DNA of 64,000 nt from Chrysomallon squamiferum (lineage: Eukaryota > Mollusca > Gastropoda > Neomphalida > Peltospiridae). The position numbers were made by a program, and so were the translations under genes. Positions 13,062 to 27,700 of the stretch are shown here, piece by piece. Position 1 is the stretch's first letter, and each line of letters starts with the position of its first letter. The stretch is taken from contig CM022666.1 of assembly GCA_012295275.1 (NCBI GenBank), positions 10,691,002 to 10,755,001 on the forward strand, written 5' to 3'. Under the pieces are notes generated by a model. It did not search any database and was not told the DNA's origin. It saw only the letters and a program-made list of their open reading frames with translations.

Positions 13062-13104
<43 letters not shown>

Positions 13105-16100
13105 AACTTTTTAACTCTTTACAATGTATTTTATGACCCGCTATGATCTGTTTCATAGTTGTACACACCAAAAGAGTTTTATTATTTCATAAAACGCAAA
13201 CTAAAGTCACATTTTGTTACTGATCATTATACTGAAGAATAGTGAATATGTTTGACAGGAAGGAAAAGGAACTCGATGATTCACTCTATAGTAAAACACA
13301 TTCCTGTGGTGATTCTTTGATAGTCAGTAAGAAATTCTTTAATATTAATGAAACTGCCTTGGGCAGGATGAAATAGATACAAGAGTCAGGTTTGAAAGAA
13401 AAATAATATAGGTCAGAGTAAGTGTGTGGTCAGTTTAACCATGCGTGGGTGGATTGTTGTCATACCTGTGTATATCTGTGCTGTTTTGTGTGTGATACTG
13501 TATAGTGTTATGGTTTTTAAGTTCTTGTGTTTACACTGTTTCATATTTTATACACTGAATGGGTGAAAAGTTATATACAAAATGTATTTTATGCATTGTT
13601 ACAGTTTGTTTTAGTTACTATTATACTTTTAAAAGTTATTTTTGAACTCTGATACATGTTTTTTAAAATAGTAGTTTTCTTCTTTTTAATTTTAGTGTAC
13701 AGAATATGCTGTTTACATTGTTCTTTTTAAACATTTTATATTTAGGAGCATTAATTTACTCTGTTTACATTTTTTTAACTGTATTAATATTATTATTATT
13801 ATTATCTATTTAATTTTTATGACTTGTTATTTTATTTATTCATTTATTTTTATTATTATTTTTTAAACTGCAATATAATAGTATGTAGTTGTATATTATT
13901 CATAATACTATAACTATACATAGGTGAATAGTATGCTGTACTTCCTAAGTAACTTAATCATTTTAATTATTTTTTATAACAGTATAGCACATCAGTTTAA
14001 CACACTGTTTTAAAAGTTTTATATTTTATTTTCTGATAACAATATCATACATTGTAGAGAAGAGAATTTCCAGTGTTTAATTTCAGCCACATACAAGGAA
14101 GTAACAGTGATTATTAGACACATTAAGTCAGTTGTTTATCCTCAGTAGAGAACAATAATTTTATTTGATCACTGTTTACAAAGCAGAGTGAGGTTTTAGA
14201 TCATAGATCTTACTTTTTTTTATAGCTTTCTGTTCATGTTTCTTACTCTGTGATTGCACATTTCTGACTGAACAGAAGACTATGTGAGTAGTTCTTTGTA
14301 CATGCTAATCAATCATGCTTTTTTATTGTTTACGTTTATACTATCTTGTTCTGCACCCACACTTTAAAATAATTAAAATGAATTAGTGAAAACATATTAA
14401 TGTTCACTGTTGCAATAGTAAATCCCTTTTGTTAAATCTTGAACTAGTTTAATCTGCTCTATAGTCTAGAGAAATTGAAAATCAGACCAGAGTGCTTGTT
14501 AAACCATTTTGAGTTGATAGTTAGTGTTTTTGATGTAATTGGCAAGTAACTTCTTTAAAAATATTTTTCTTTCTTTCTTTTTTCTTTCAGTTTTTAAATA
14601 AGTTTTGATAGATATATATAATTTGTTTGCTTCTGTTTTATTTTAATAAAAATTGTTCAGGAAGTTTTAAAAAGACAAAACAATTTATTTTTATAAACCT
14701 TCCTCCACTTTTGCTATTACACTTAAGTTTAAATAATTTTTAGAACAAGCAAATCATATAACATATCACATGTGATTATAAATAATATTAAAAAAACAAT
14801 ACATTGATTGATTTGTACTTAAATTTATTTTAAAATTATTTTAGAACATATGAAAGTTCAGTTTTGAAAATTCTGCTTGAAATTCTCGGAATGTGTTTTT
14901 GTGTTTGGTCTGTGATGACAGATAATTCAAAGAGAACAGTTTTAAAATGACAAATGAGTCAGAATTATTTATGTGAGAAACAGAAAAACAATTTCAGATG
15001 TAATGAGACAGAAACATAATTTATAGCTTTTGTTTAAAACAGCAGAAATCAATTTAAAAAGACTTACATTTTTTCTCATTTCAAACATTGTAAAAAGGAG
15101 AAAAAATAAGTAAATAACAAAAAAAAAAAAACAAAAAAAAAAAATATAAAGTTGAGAAAGAGTAAAGAAAAAAGATCAGTATATTTTTATTTTTATATAG
15201 ATAACATTTATTCATTAAATTTCTAAATTATTACATTTATACATTCATATATGAAATATAATTAACAATATGAAATTTTTCAAATAGATTATTAATAAAC
15301 TTGACTTTTTATACAACATATATTTACATTAATGTTTAATTTGCATCAATTATATTGTTGGTAATCTTTGATTAACTGAGTTTAAATTTTTCATGTAAAT
15401 CTTGAGTGTAAAACTGAGTATTAATAATCTAATTTCTAACAATTTATTAGGAACTGTCTTTTAAATTGGCCATAGAATTAATTGCTATAGAGTAAGTGTT
15501 ACTTTCCCTGTAATTTCATATCATTTAGAATTTTTATTATTCTTATGTTTTTATATTGTCTACTTCTATCAATTTATTATTAACTCCTTTTTTGTCTTCT
15601 TTTTTTCCGTAAATAGTGTAATAAACTAGTATTAAATTTAAAAACAAAAGTTAAACTAATGTAATGTATAAACCTATATAATAAAATAAATACTAAAGTG
15701 ATAGCTACATAAAACTTGATAATAAAATATTAAAATTAAATTGTGATATATTGTATAAAACTACATAATAAAATATTAAATTGTGATATATTGTATAACT
15801 ACATAATAAAATAAAGTTAAATTGTGATATATTTTATAAAACTACATAATAAAATATTTACATTAAATTGGGATATATTGTATAAAACTACATAATAAAA
15901 GATTAAAGTTAAATTAGGATATATTGTATAAATCTACATAAAAGATTAAAGTTAAATTGTGATATATTTGTATAAAACTACATAATAAAATATTAAAATT
16001 AAATTGTGATATATTGTATAAAACTACATAGTAAAATATTATAATTAAATTGGGATATATTGTATAACACTACAAAATAAAATATTAAATTGTATACCTG

Positions 16101-18144
16101 GTTTAAAACTAGATAATAAAGATCTAAACTGTGATGTATTGCATAAAACAATATAAAAAACAACTGAAGTTAGACTGAAATATATTAAGAATTTAAAACC
16201 TGTATAATCAGCTATCAGTATTCTCATGAGAACAATTAAACTGGAGTTTAAAAACAAAGCTAACACCATTGTAAACTTAGTTTTTAAACTCCACTTTAAT
16301 TATTCTCTTCAAAATATCAGTTTAAAACATAGATGCTTTTTTTAATACAAACATCTGTTTTCCTTATATGGGATCTAAGAAGAGCGGTAGCCGATGTCTG
16401 ACTGCAACATCTGTTATTATCACTAGCGTAGAGAGTGGGTTAAACTCTATCTACCTCAGCACCTCTCTCTCCACTATCCTGTTTCTCCAGTTACTTTAAA
16501 CCTCACTGCTGTACCTGAACTGATTCCAGGTCATCATTCTCCATACACCTTCTCCAAGATTTATCATTCTGTGTAGTGGAACTGGTTTTTTTGTTGTTGT
16601 AGTTACATGTGTATGTATATATAGTTATATCACCATGAGTTTTCTTTCAACTTCACCCAATGGTGTGAGATAAAAGTGTTTATGTTATTTAACAGATATA
16701 CTTTGTATTGTATAAACAATGTGTGAGATATATTCTGCAGTATCCAGTGAGTGTTTATGATGGAGTTTGTGTCATGTTAATGGATTAACTGATTGTGGAA
16801 TATGCAGAAGAAGTATGCCTGTGTTAAGCTGGTTCATTCTCGAATCACAGTATATTACTCAAGTAAGATAGATCTCCGCTGGAAACGTTCTCTTCACAAC
16901 TGCCAGTCTTGTAAAATACTCAGCCACTATGGCGTCAACTGTGGTGCAATTCATTATGGAATATGTTCTGCGATCACCTTTCCATTTCTCCTTGAAACCA
17001 AAACAAAGAAAAAAGCAAAACAACAGGACAAACAAAATGAAACAGTCTCACAGTTACCAAAAAGTGAGACAAAAACTGCACCTCCAAATGAGTCAGTTAC
17101 CATTTCACAGAGTGAGAACAACACACATATCCATCTGCATCCTAGTGAGACAGATACAATCTCACGCCTGTCCCAGGGTGAGGCAAATATTCGATGTTAT
17201 GTGCCTCAGGGTGAGACAACTGCTGTCTCACAGTTACCACAAAGTGAGACAAATGTTATTCAGTGTTTACCGCAGGGTGCTGTTATACAACAGGTATACA
17301 TTTTAGAATTTTAAAACTCATTTTCTGTTTCTGTCTTTATAACTATTATTTTATATTGTAATATTTTTTGATTATGTAAAATGCATATATAAACTAATAA
17401 ATTTACACATATATGTACATATTTATATACATTCATGCAGTTTCACATGTACATTAACATGCATATGCACAAAAGTGTACTTGTATTAGTCTAACTTCAG
17501 TTACACACGTATTTCCATCTTTGAGCCATGTTTAATAATAATAAAATGTAACTACTTTAACAAGTCTACAAGAATGAAGGAAATCTTATATTTTATCCTT
17601 TTTTTTTTTTTTTTTTAAATTAATTATTTCATTATATTTTAATTATAATTCTGAGTATAAATTGTCATACAAAAAACACCAAACAGAAAACCCCAAAACA
17701 ACAAACAAAACAAAAAAGCTATAAATAAATTAATGAATAGATAAAAAAAAGAGCAAATGATAGTTTATGAAATGACTTGTTAAATTTATTATTAGGAAAG
17801 TGGAAGAGTACAAAGATTGACTTGACTGTTATAACCTCACATTTTAGTTCAGTCAGTTACTGAATTCATTCATCATGTGCTTTTATCTTCCCATTTCTCA
17901 TTTGTTGAGATAAAACAATCTCACTGAAGTATAGATGGATTTTGTTCATTCACCAGATACCAGCTTAATGTATTACTGAAGTTACCTTCCCACATACTTA
18001 ACATATCATTACACTGTATATTTCTTACTTATCTGTATCTTTTGATTTATATATCTGTTTATCATTTCCTTGTTTACTCACTTTCTGTACCTAAATGTCT
18101 GGCTATATTATTTACTTTCTTTCTCTCTTTCACTGTCCCTTATT

Positions 18145-18221
<77 letters not shown>

Positions 18222-18595
18222 CTAAAATAATATATACACATACACTGCCAACTTGTTCTTACAACAAACATCTCAAGTTGAATGTCAGTCAGTATATATG
18301 TTTTATTTTTAGCTCTTATTCTCAGAGAGTGTTGGAATGACTTACTAATAGAGCAGAGGGGAACATAGTTGTGCTACCCTCATAGATGTCTGATAACACA
18401 CAACACTTAGGTCATACATTAAAACAAAAATATATCAAACCTCAGTGAATATCTGTGTGTACATGTTTATGTGTGTGTTTTTAGAGTATTTTAAAAGCAG
18501 TAAACTGTTGATTATGTATGTAATATGTATGTATAAATGTGTATATGTATATATATTTTTCATTTGTACAATAAACAGAAAAGTAAACTCACCCC

Positions 18596-18646
<51 letters not shown>

Positions 18647-18686
18647 TCACTACGAACCTCATTTTTAAGTAACAGTCCAAATAGCA

Positions 18687-18726
<40 letters not shown>

Positions 18727-21700
18727 TTATTTATTTATTTATTTATATATTTATATATTTATTTATTTTTTGTACAGTTTTTATTCCTTTTAGGAAATAG
18801 CATCACTGGTTATAAACTGAACATTAGCAAACTATGTTTACTACTAGTTTTCCCAAGTGCCTGCTTATTGGGATGGGCTGAATAATTATACAAAGTAGTT
18901 ATATCACAGCCATCTATAATATTAATAAGGAGAGGTCTGTATTTAAATTCAGCCATGTATAAAATGAAGTTTAGAACAGGAGACATAAACTTTCTGACAT
19001 GTTAGTGAAATAAAAACAGATAAAGTCTGTTTTCCAGACATTTTCATATATTAATGTAGCTCAATATATTTTATTATTAAATGCTGATTTTTTTCATACT
19101 AAATTTACTTATTTTTGAACTACTTGAAGCCGTCTTATTAATAAGGTTTTTATTTTTGACTAATTTTTTTAAAATATACCTGAATATATTTTAATAAAGT
19201 AACTGAAAATGTGCATTTGAAATGTGTTTTTGAAATTATTATTAAGGCTTTCATTTTTTTAATATATATATAGAATTTAAAAAAAAATTCTGATTAAATT
19301 ATGTGATAGTATGATGTATTTTTAAATTATTTTATTTTATTATTATTTTTTTAATATTATGAAAAAGGAAACCTGACAAGACTCCAGGGATTATGCTTAT
19401 CAATTGCCTACAAAGTGTCTATTGTATCTTCTTTCCCATAGGTTGAACAATGTACACCACATAATAAACAATTATGTAGGATCTAAAAATGGCTAAATAA
19501 ATGCACTGTGAATGTTGGATCTTAGATTCTGTTGTACTGTGCCTTACAGTAGAATGAACTACAGCAAAATTATATCATACTGAATTTGCTTTAGTTTGTA
19601 TTTTGCCTTATACATACTGTTATTTGAAATTTTTAATTTAACCTCATCTATTATACTACTTTGTACTAACTATGGAAGTCATAGAAATATTTGTATGCTT
19701 GATACTTTCCACAATCGAAGGATGATTAAGAGCCACCAAAAAATAAAAAAATAAAAAAAAAAAAAAGAAAAGAAAACGACTACAACAACTCCTAAAAATA
19801 CAACAACAATAACACCCCAAAAAGTCTATGTATTTTTATTTGGTGTATTCAGGGAAGATGAAAACTAGATGTAGTATTAAAACAATGTGTTTGGAAAATG
19901 TTAGGTTTCTATTAGGTTGTACAGATATTGGAGATAATTAAATTAATGTTAACAGTATTGTGTGAAATACTGTCTACAAGATTGTTTTTTTTATCTTATT
20001 CATTGAAATAACTGCATTTGTAATTGTGTAACAAAATTGTCATAGAATTAGGAATAATATAGATACATAAACATTACCAAGAGAACAAATCAAATATTAC
20101 CTGTGGTGTATGAAATATGTTTATCAGTTTGTTTATTTTATTTTAATTTTTATTGATGTTTTTCCATGGTTCATTTTTTAATTTTCTCTCTCTTTCTCTT
20201 GATGTTTATTAGGTGTTATATCTGCATTGTCATTTCATTTGTATTATTTATTGTTATTGTTTCATATTTATTATTTATTTCTTACTTATTATTTTCTTAC
20301 TGTGTTGTAGCCAGCAGTTACCAGCCCAAAGGAGAAGGAAAATGTTCTTGGCTTTGCACAAGACAAACCTATCAAAGACAAACCTGCTGTTGATGCTGAT
20401 GTTACTAGAACTGTTCCACCATTTCCTAATGACCTTGAAGACAAAGAGAACAAACAAAAGCGACAGAGTAGAACATCTTTCAGAAACTCGGCCATCAGTA
20501 TCCCCAAATTCTACTTCCCAACAGGCAAACCGACGTCAGTGGAAGAGACAGTATCTGTTCTGCAAAGAGTTGCTCAGGAGTTCTCAACATTTGAGGAGGG
20601 AAAAGCTTACAAACAACAGATGGGGGTTGTAGCCAAGGTGCATATGTCTCTTCTTATTTCTTTTTTATATTTTAACTTTTTTTTTTTTTTGTAAAAGTTT
20701 AAATATTTATCTTTTAAACTACAGGAATTTATCTTTTCAGTTCATAATTCTTTTCTCTCCTTTTTTTAATTTAATTATTATTTTTTTTAAACACTAATGA
20801 ACTATTTTGGCATGATTATAATTTTGGTTTTTTCTTTTTGTGAACCTTCATTCAAGGAATTCATGTTTGCACTAAGAATGAGTCTATTGAGCATGCATGC
20901 ATATGATCTGGCTGTCTTAAAAATCCAGAATAGTATTGTACAGTAAATTATATTCTTATGGTGTGGCATACAGTATGCTAGAATACTGTAGTCAGTATAA
21001 TTTATATTGGTTTTACCAGTTCTTAGTAGTATCAGTACATGGGCTCTCTAATTATAAATACATATAGGATTAAACTGTATAATTTATGTAAATGTTTTGA
21101 GAATCTGTGGGAATCGTTGAACCATATGCTTTCAGATAACATAGGATGTCTTTTTTGAGTGTCACACATGCTTACAGAAAATACTTGCTGATAAATATCT
21201 TGCATACACCAATGATAATTAGTTAGGCAGTTTGTTGAAACTTGTAACAAAGAAATTAAAACAAAAAATACTGATTTTGTTTCTAAACTGCACTGTTTAT
21301 AACATACCTAATTTATAAAGAATAGGTTTTGAATTTCACCTGACATATTTACAAAAAAGAAGAAAAGTAAAGAGAAAGCAAAATTATAAAATATAATATA
21401 TTTTGATTTAACATAATTAACTGTATATTAACAAATGTGTCTGTACAGCAATCTGGCTTGTAGTTACTGAAACATTCCTTACACAGCAAACATCAAGTGG
21501 TATGAGTTACTTTTGGCAAATATGTTGATCAAGACTTTGGTGGCAGTTAAGAATGAACAGAGCTGTAATATTTGTGCATTGAAACATAGGATTCTGAATA
21601 AATTCAAACAGTTGTAGACAAAATATAGAAAACACTTAGTGACTGAGGTATTGTTAAAATAAAGAAGTAACATTTTATTTAGCATTATACTCGACATGTT

Positions 21701-24700
21701 TTTAATATGTAGGTAAATGATAAATATGATTAAGGACAGTAGTGAGGAAACCCATTGCATCAGACAATAGGCTGCTCTTTTCTGATTAGCAGAAAGGTCC
21801 TTTATATAATTAATGTTTCCACTTAATGATTATTTTATTTTTTATTTTTATGAAATAAGATTCAGTCTGTGCAAATTTTGTCAATTCATATTGTATTTTT
21901 TTATATAATTATATTTTTTTGGTTTTCCAGGCCTGCAACCTTCCATTTTACTGGAAGAGTATTTTGTTTCAGTCAGCTGGGGGTAAAGAAGTTGGCTTTG
22001 TCACACTTCAAGCATTTACTTCCATGTGGAAAAAGTAAGTTATCTCTATGTGATTAAATTAAAAAATACATGCATATATTGGCGTACATAAAAGAGAAAT
22101 AATTGTGTGCGCATGCATGTGTATGTTTGTATGTTGTATGTGTGTGTGGAAAAGCATACAAGTGTGAATTTCTGTGACTTAAATAATAAGGGACTTAGCT
22201 AGAAATTAAAGGTTATATGTATGAGAGAGAGAAACTGTATAAGAGAAAGAACATGATACAGGGACAGGCAAAGATATCTGTAGAGAAAAGGAAAGATAGT
22301 GAATGAAAGAAAGAAAAAATATGAGATAGAAAGAATGGAAAAACTGTAAGAGAAAACAGGTTAAATACAGTTACTGAATACATTTCTGTTGTGAATATGA
22401 AAATCCTAAGGTTCTATTTTTAAATCAACAAAGAACACACCTAGTGAAAATATTCAAATTATATAGGTTTTCCTATCTTATTTACCCTCAGGTATTCCCA
22501 GATATTTGACTTGATTTATTTTTTACATACGTACATAATTTCATTCATAAGAAAAAAAAGCATAGATATTTATATGATAATGATTTGTTCATCCATCCCT
22601 CCATCTTTCTGTCTACCTACCTGCCAGTCAACATGTCTATCATATCAATATGGGAATAAATATTTCATTTTTCAGACTAGTCGAAAGTTGTCATGATCAG
22701 GCATCCAAATTTATTCATCTTCTTGCTAAGCCTGGTCGAACCTATCTTCAAGAAGACGATTTTGTACCTCTTATTCAGGTAAAACAATAAACAGACAAGA
22801 GATATTAATTTACTTGTTAAATACATACATAGATGTCACATACAAACTTATGTACAATGTGCATATTAGACATATATACATACACCCACTCATATATATA
22901 TATATATATATATATAAGTTTAATTATGTTTAATATTAAAAAATGGCATTGATCTGCATTTCAAAAATAGGATTAATAGTTTCAGTAGTAGTAGTTGTAA
23001 CAACAGTAATTATAGTTAATGATAATTGTAGTTAATGATAATAAAATATAATAACAAAAATATAGAAATACTAGTGATAATAGAAATTGCAATGGCAGTA
23101 TGGTAAAATAGAACAAATAATAGTAACGTATTGATAGCAGTTTTACTGCTGTTATTAATCATAGTGATAGTGGTATTGTTAACAGTGTCAGTGTTGTTGT
23201 TAATCATAGTGATAGTGGTAATGTTAACAGTGTCAGTGCTGTTGTTAATCATAGTGATAGTGGTACCGTTAACAGTGTCAGTGCTGTTGTTAATCATATT
23301 GGTAGTGGTACTGTTAACAGTGTCAGTGCTGTTGTTAATCATAGTGATAGTGGTACTGTTAACAGTGTCAGTGCTGTTGTTAATCATATTGATAGTGGTA
23401 ATGTTAACAGTGTCAGTGCTGTTGTTAATCATAGTGATAGTGGTACCGTTAACAGTGTCAGTGCTGTTGTTAATCATATTGATAGTGGTACTGTTAGAAT
23501 GTTTGTGCTGTTGTTAATCATAGTGATAGTGGTACTGTTAACAGTGTCAGTGCTGTTGTTAATCATAGTGATAGTGGTATTGGTAACAGTGTCAGTGCTG
23601 TTGTTAATCATAGTGATAGTGGTACTGTTAACAGTGTCAGTGCTGTTGTTAATCATAGTGATAGTGGTACTGTTAACAGTGTCAGTGCTGTTGTTAATCA
23701 TAGTGATAGTGGTACTGTTAACATTGTCAGTGCTGTTGTTAATCATAGTGATAGTGGTACTGTTAACAGTGTCAGTGCTGTTGTTAATCATAGTGATAGT
23801 GGTATTGTTAACAGTGTCAGTGCTGTTGTTAATCATAGTGATAGTGGTATTGTTAACAGTGTCAATGCTGTTGTTAATCATAGTGATAGTGGTACTGTTA
23901 ACAGTGTCAGTGCTGTTGTTAATCATAGTGATAGTGGTACTGTTAACAGTGTCAGTGCTGTTGTTAATCATATTGATAGTGGTACTGTTAACAGTGTCAG
24001 TGCTGTTGTTAATCATATTGATAGTGGTACTGTTAGAATGTTTGTGCTGTTGTTAATCATATTGATAATGGTACTGTTAACAGTGTCAGTGCTGTTGTTA
24101 ATCATAGTGATAGTGGTATTGTTAACAGTGTCAGTGCTGTTGTTAATCATATTGATAGTGGTACTGTTAACAGTGTCAGTGCTGTTGTTAATCATAGTGA
24201 TAGTGGTATTGTTAACAGTGTCAGTGCTGGTGTTAATCATAGTGATAGTGGTACTGTTAGTAGTGTCAGTGCTGTTGTTAATGATATTGATAGTGGTAAT
24301 GTTAACATTGTCAGTGCTGTTGTTAATCATATTGATAGTGGTACTGTTAACAGTATCAGTGCTGTTGTTAATCATAGTGATAGTGGTGTTGTTAACAGTG
24401 TCAGTGCTGTTGTTAATCATAGTGATAGTGGTATTGTTAACAGTGTCAGTGCTGTTGTTAATCATAGTGATAGTGGTATTGTTAACAATGTCAGTGCTGT
24501 TGTTAATCATAGTGACAGTGGTATTGTTAACAGTGTCAGTGATGTTGTTAATCATAGTGATAGTGGTACTGTTAGTAGTGTCAGTACTGTTGTTAATGAT
24601 ATTGATAGTGGTAATGTTAACAGTGTTAGTGCTGTTGTTAATGATATTGATAGTGGTACTGTTAACAGTGTCAGTGCTGTTGTTAATGATATTGATAGTG

Positions 24701-27700
24701 CTACTGTTAGCAGTGTCAGTGCTGTTGTTAATCATAGTGATAGTGGTAATGTTAACAGTGTTTGTGCTGTTGTTAATGATATTGATAGTGGTACTGTTAG
24801 CAGTGTCAGTGCTGTTGTTAATCATAGTGATAGTGGTAATGTTAACAGTGTGCTGTTGTTAATGATATTGATAGTGCTACTGTTAACAGTGTCAGTGCTG
24901 TTGTTAATGATATTGATAGTGCTACTGTTAGCAGTGTCTGTGCTGTTGTTAATGATATTGATAGTGGTAATGTTAACAGTGTGCTGTTGTTAATGATATT
25001 GATAGTGGTACTGTTAGCATGTTTGTGCTGTTAATGATATTGATAGTGGTAATGATAACAGTGTCAGTGCTGTTGTTAATCATATTGATAGTGGTAATGT
25101 TAACAGTGTCAGTGTTGTTAATCATAGTGATAGTGGTACTGTTAGCAGTTTCAGTGCTGTTGTTAATCATATTGTTAGTGGTACTCTTAGCAGTTCTAGT
25201 ACTGTTGTTAATGATATTGATAGTGGTAATGTTAACAGTGTCAGTGCTGTTGTTAATCATAGTGATAGTGGTACTGTTAGAATGTTTGTGCTGTTGTTAA
25301 TCATAGTGATAGTGGTAATGTTAACAGTGTCAGTGCTGTTGTTAATCATAGTGATAGTGGTACCGTTAACAGTGTCAGTGCTGTTGTTAATCATATTGTT
25401 AGTGGTACTCTTAGCAGTTCTAGTACTGTTGTTAATCATATTGATAGTGGTGCTGTTGTTAATCATATTGTTAGTGGTGCTGTTGTTAATCATATTGTTA
25501 GTGGTTAATCACATTGTTAGTAGTGCTGTTGTTAATCATATTGTTAGTGGTACTCTTAGCAGTGTCAGTGCTGTTGTTAATCATATTGTTAGTGGTGCTG
25601 TTGTTAATCTTATTGTTAGTGGTGCTGTTGTTAATCATATTGTTAGTGGTGCTGTTAGCAGTGTCAGTGCTGTTGTTAATCATAGTGATAGTTAATCATA
25701 CTCTTAGCAGGGTTAGTACAGTTGTTAATCATATTGTTAGTGGTGCTGTTAGCAGTGTCAGTGCTGTTGTTAATCATATTGATAGTGATGCTGTTGTTAA
25801 TCATATTGTTAGTGGTGCTGGTAGCAGTCTTAGTGCTGTTGCTTGTTTCTAGTGCTGCAGTTGAGGTATAAAACTAATGAAGTTCTTGTTTGTTTTGCAG
25901 GATGTCGTAGATGCTCATCCTGGCCTTAACTTCTTACAAGATGCCCCAGAATTTCACTCGAGATATGTGAACACTGTAAGTATGTTCAGTGTAGTTATAT
26001 GAACATTGTATTTGTGCTTACTGTAGATGTGTATGTGAACATTAAGAATATTATTATAAAAATGTGAAATTAAGTACATTTCACTATAATAAATATGTGA
26101 ACAGTGTGTTTAAAGACTTCAAATTCAGTAATATATATATATTTTTTTGAAAGTTTTTATTCATTTACCATTATTGATTAATTATCTGTTTCAGGTGATA
26201 GCTAGAATTTTCTTCTGTGTTAATCGATCGTGGTCTGGCAGAATCACTGCAACAGAGTTAAGAAAAAGCAACTTTCTAAGAGTAAGACTTTAAAATAAAA
26301 AAATAAACCTACACCTTTATCAATCTTAAGAAATTACATATACTTAATCAAATACATAATACAACACTTTATATATTTTTACCTTAGTAAACAAAACACT
26401 AACATTAATGAATAAATTTAAATGAAATTTCATGAAGGAACATGGGAGATAACTGAAAATTCTGGTATTTCTATCATTTATTTTTAACATTCCACGTTTC
26501 TTTTACATATGACTAATTCAAATAGATTCTCAGTTTACAGTCCTATCTAAGGTACAAAACAGGCGAAGAAAACATCTAGATTTCAAATAATGTTTGCTTT
26601 CAGACATTGGCATTGTTGGAAGATGAGGATGACATCAACCAAGTGTCTGACTATTTTTCATATGAACATTTTTACGTCATCTACTGCAAGTTCTGGGAGC
26701 TCGACACTGATCACGATCTCTTCATCAGCAAGTCTGATCTTGCACGGCACAACGAACATGGTCCGTTAATGAATGAGTGAATAAAACAAATGAGCCAGTA
26801 GCTGAATAAAAAGGAATTAGAGAAATTAAAAAATAATAATTAAGGAATATAAATGAGTGAATAACAAATAAATGAATAACTGAAAATTATTGAATGAGAG
26901 AATAAAATGAATCAGTCTGTGAATGTAATGAATAAACAAATTGAATCAGGGGATGAATAATGAATAAACAACATGCAAGCAAAGCAAAAAGAACCAAGTG
27001 AATAAATTATAAATGTTGAATATGCCATTTTTACATGGGAAGGTGCACAAAAAAGCCACTTTTCTGCTAATCAGTAGAGGTAGGTGATGTTTACTGGCAG
27101 CAGCTTTCCTCTCTTATTATATGCTTGAAGTCTTAGTTTTCATTTCTGTTCAGTTTTGTGTTATGTGTGTTCATACATACAAGACTACAAATAATAAATA
27201 ATTTTCATTTACTTGCAGCTCTGTCTTCTAGTGTGATTGACAGGATTTTTTCTGGTGCTGTTACCAGGTGACAAAAAATCTTATAGTTTTTTAATCATTA
27301 TGTAATCAGTTTTTATAGACTTGTTTATTTTATTTTCTGTTTATTTAAAAAAAAAGTATAATCACTTCTAATATTTGGATTGAGTATAACGCATATGTTT
27401 GTAGAGTGCTTATATAAGTTTTAAACATTCCACTAAATTTAATGAATAGCTAATTTTAAGTTGTGTTTTTTCAGAGGTGTACGACAGCAAGAAGGTAGGA
27501 TGAGTTATCCAGAATTTGTCTGGTTTTTGATAGCTGAAGAAGATAAAAAACATCCAACTAGGTGAATAGTTTTGTTATGTAGAAAAGAAAAGAAAAATAT
27601 ACACACACACACACAAATACATAAACAGAAAAATAAATAGATAAAAAGATCGAGATAACGATAAGTAAAATAAGATCAGTTATAATTTTTTTATGCATAA

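Larger units (their letters stand above)
17294..20310. other. PPP2R3 intron between alternative exon and exon 2
   Basis: AT-rich intron with T- and A-rich runs, microsatellites (listed separately) and no supported gene. Confidence 0.6.

Noticed and set aside
16929-17306. A 125-codon frame overlapping the alternative PPP2R3 exon.
   Set aside because: It is in another frame and does not end in the phase required by the next exon; the 16802 frame does.
23140-25845. Possible CRISPR-like direct repeats (also considered for 39000-40580).
   Set aside because: Units are contiguous without unique spacers, and the context is a eukaryotic intron.
23016-25852. Several 90-274-codon reading frames on both strands in the 45-bp array.
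   Set aside because: A stop-free 45-bp unit makes these automatically. Several other frames of the same DNA are also open, and the array sits within a spliced intron.
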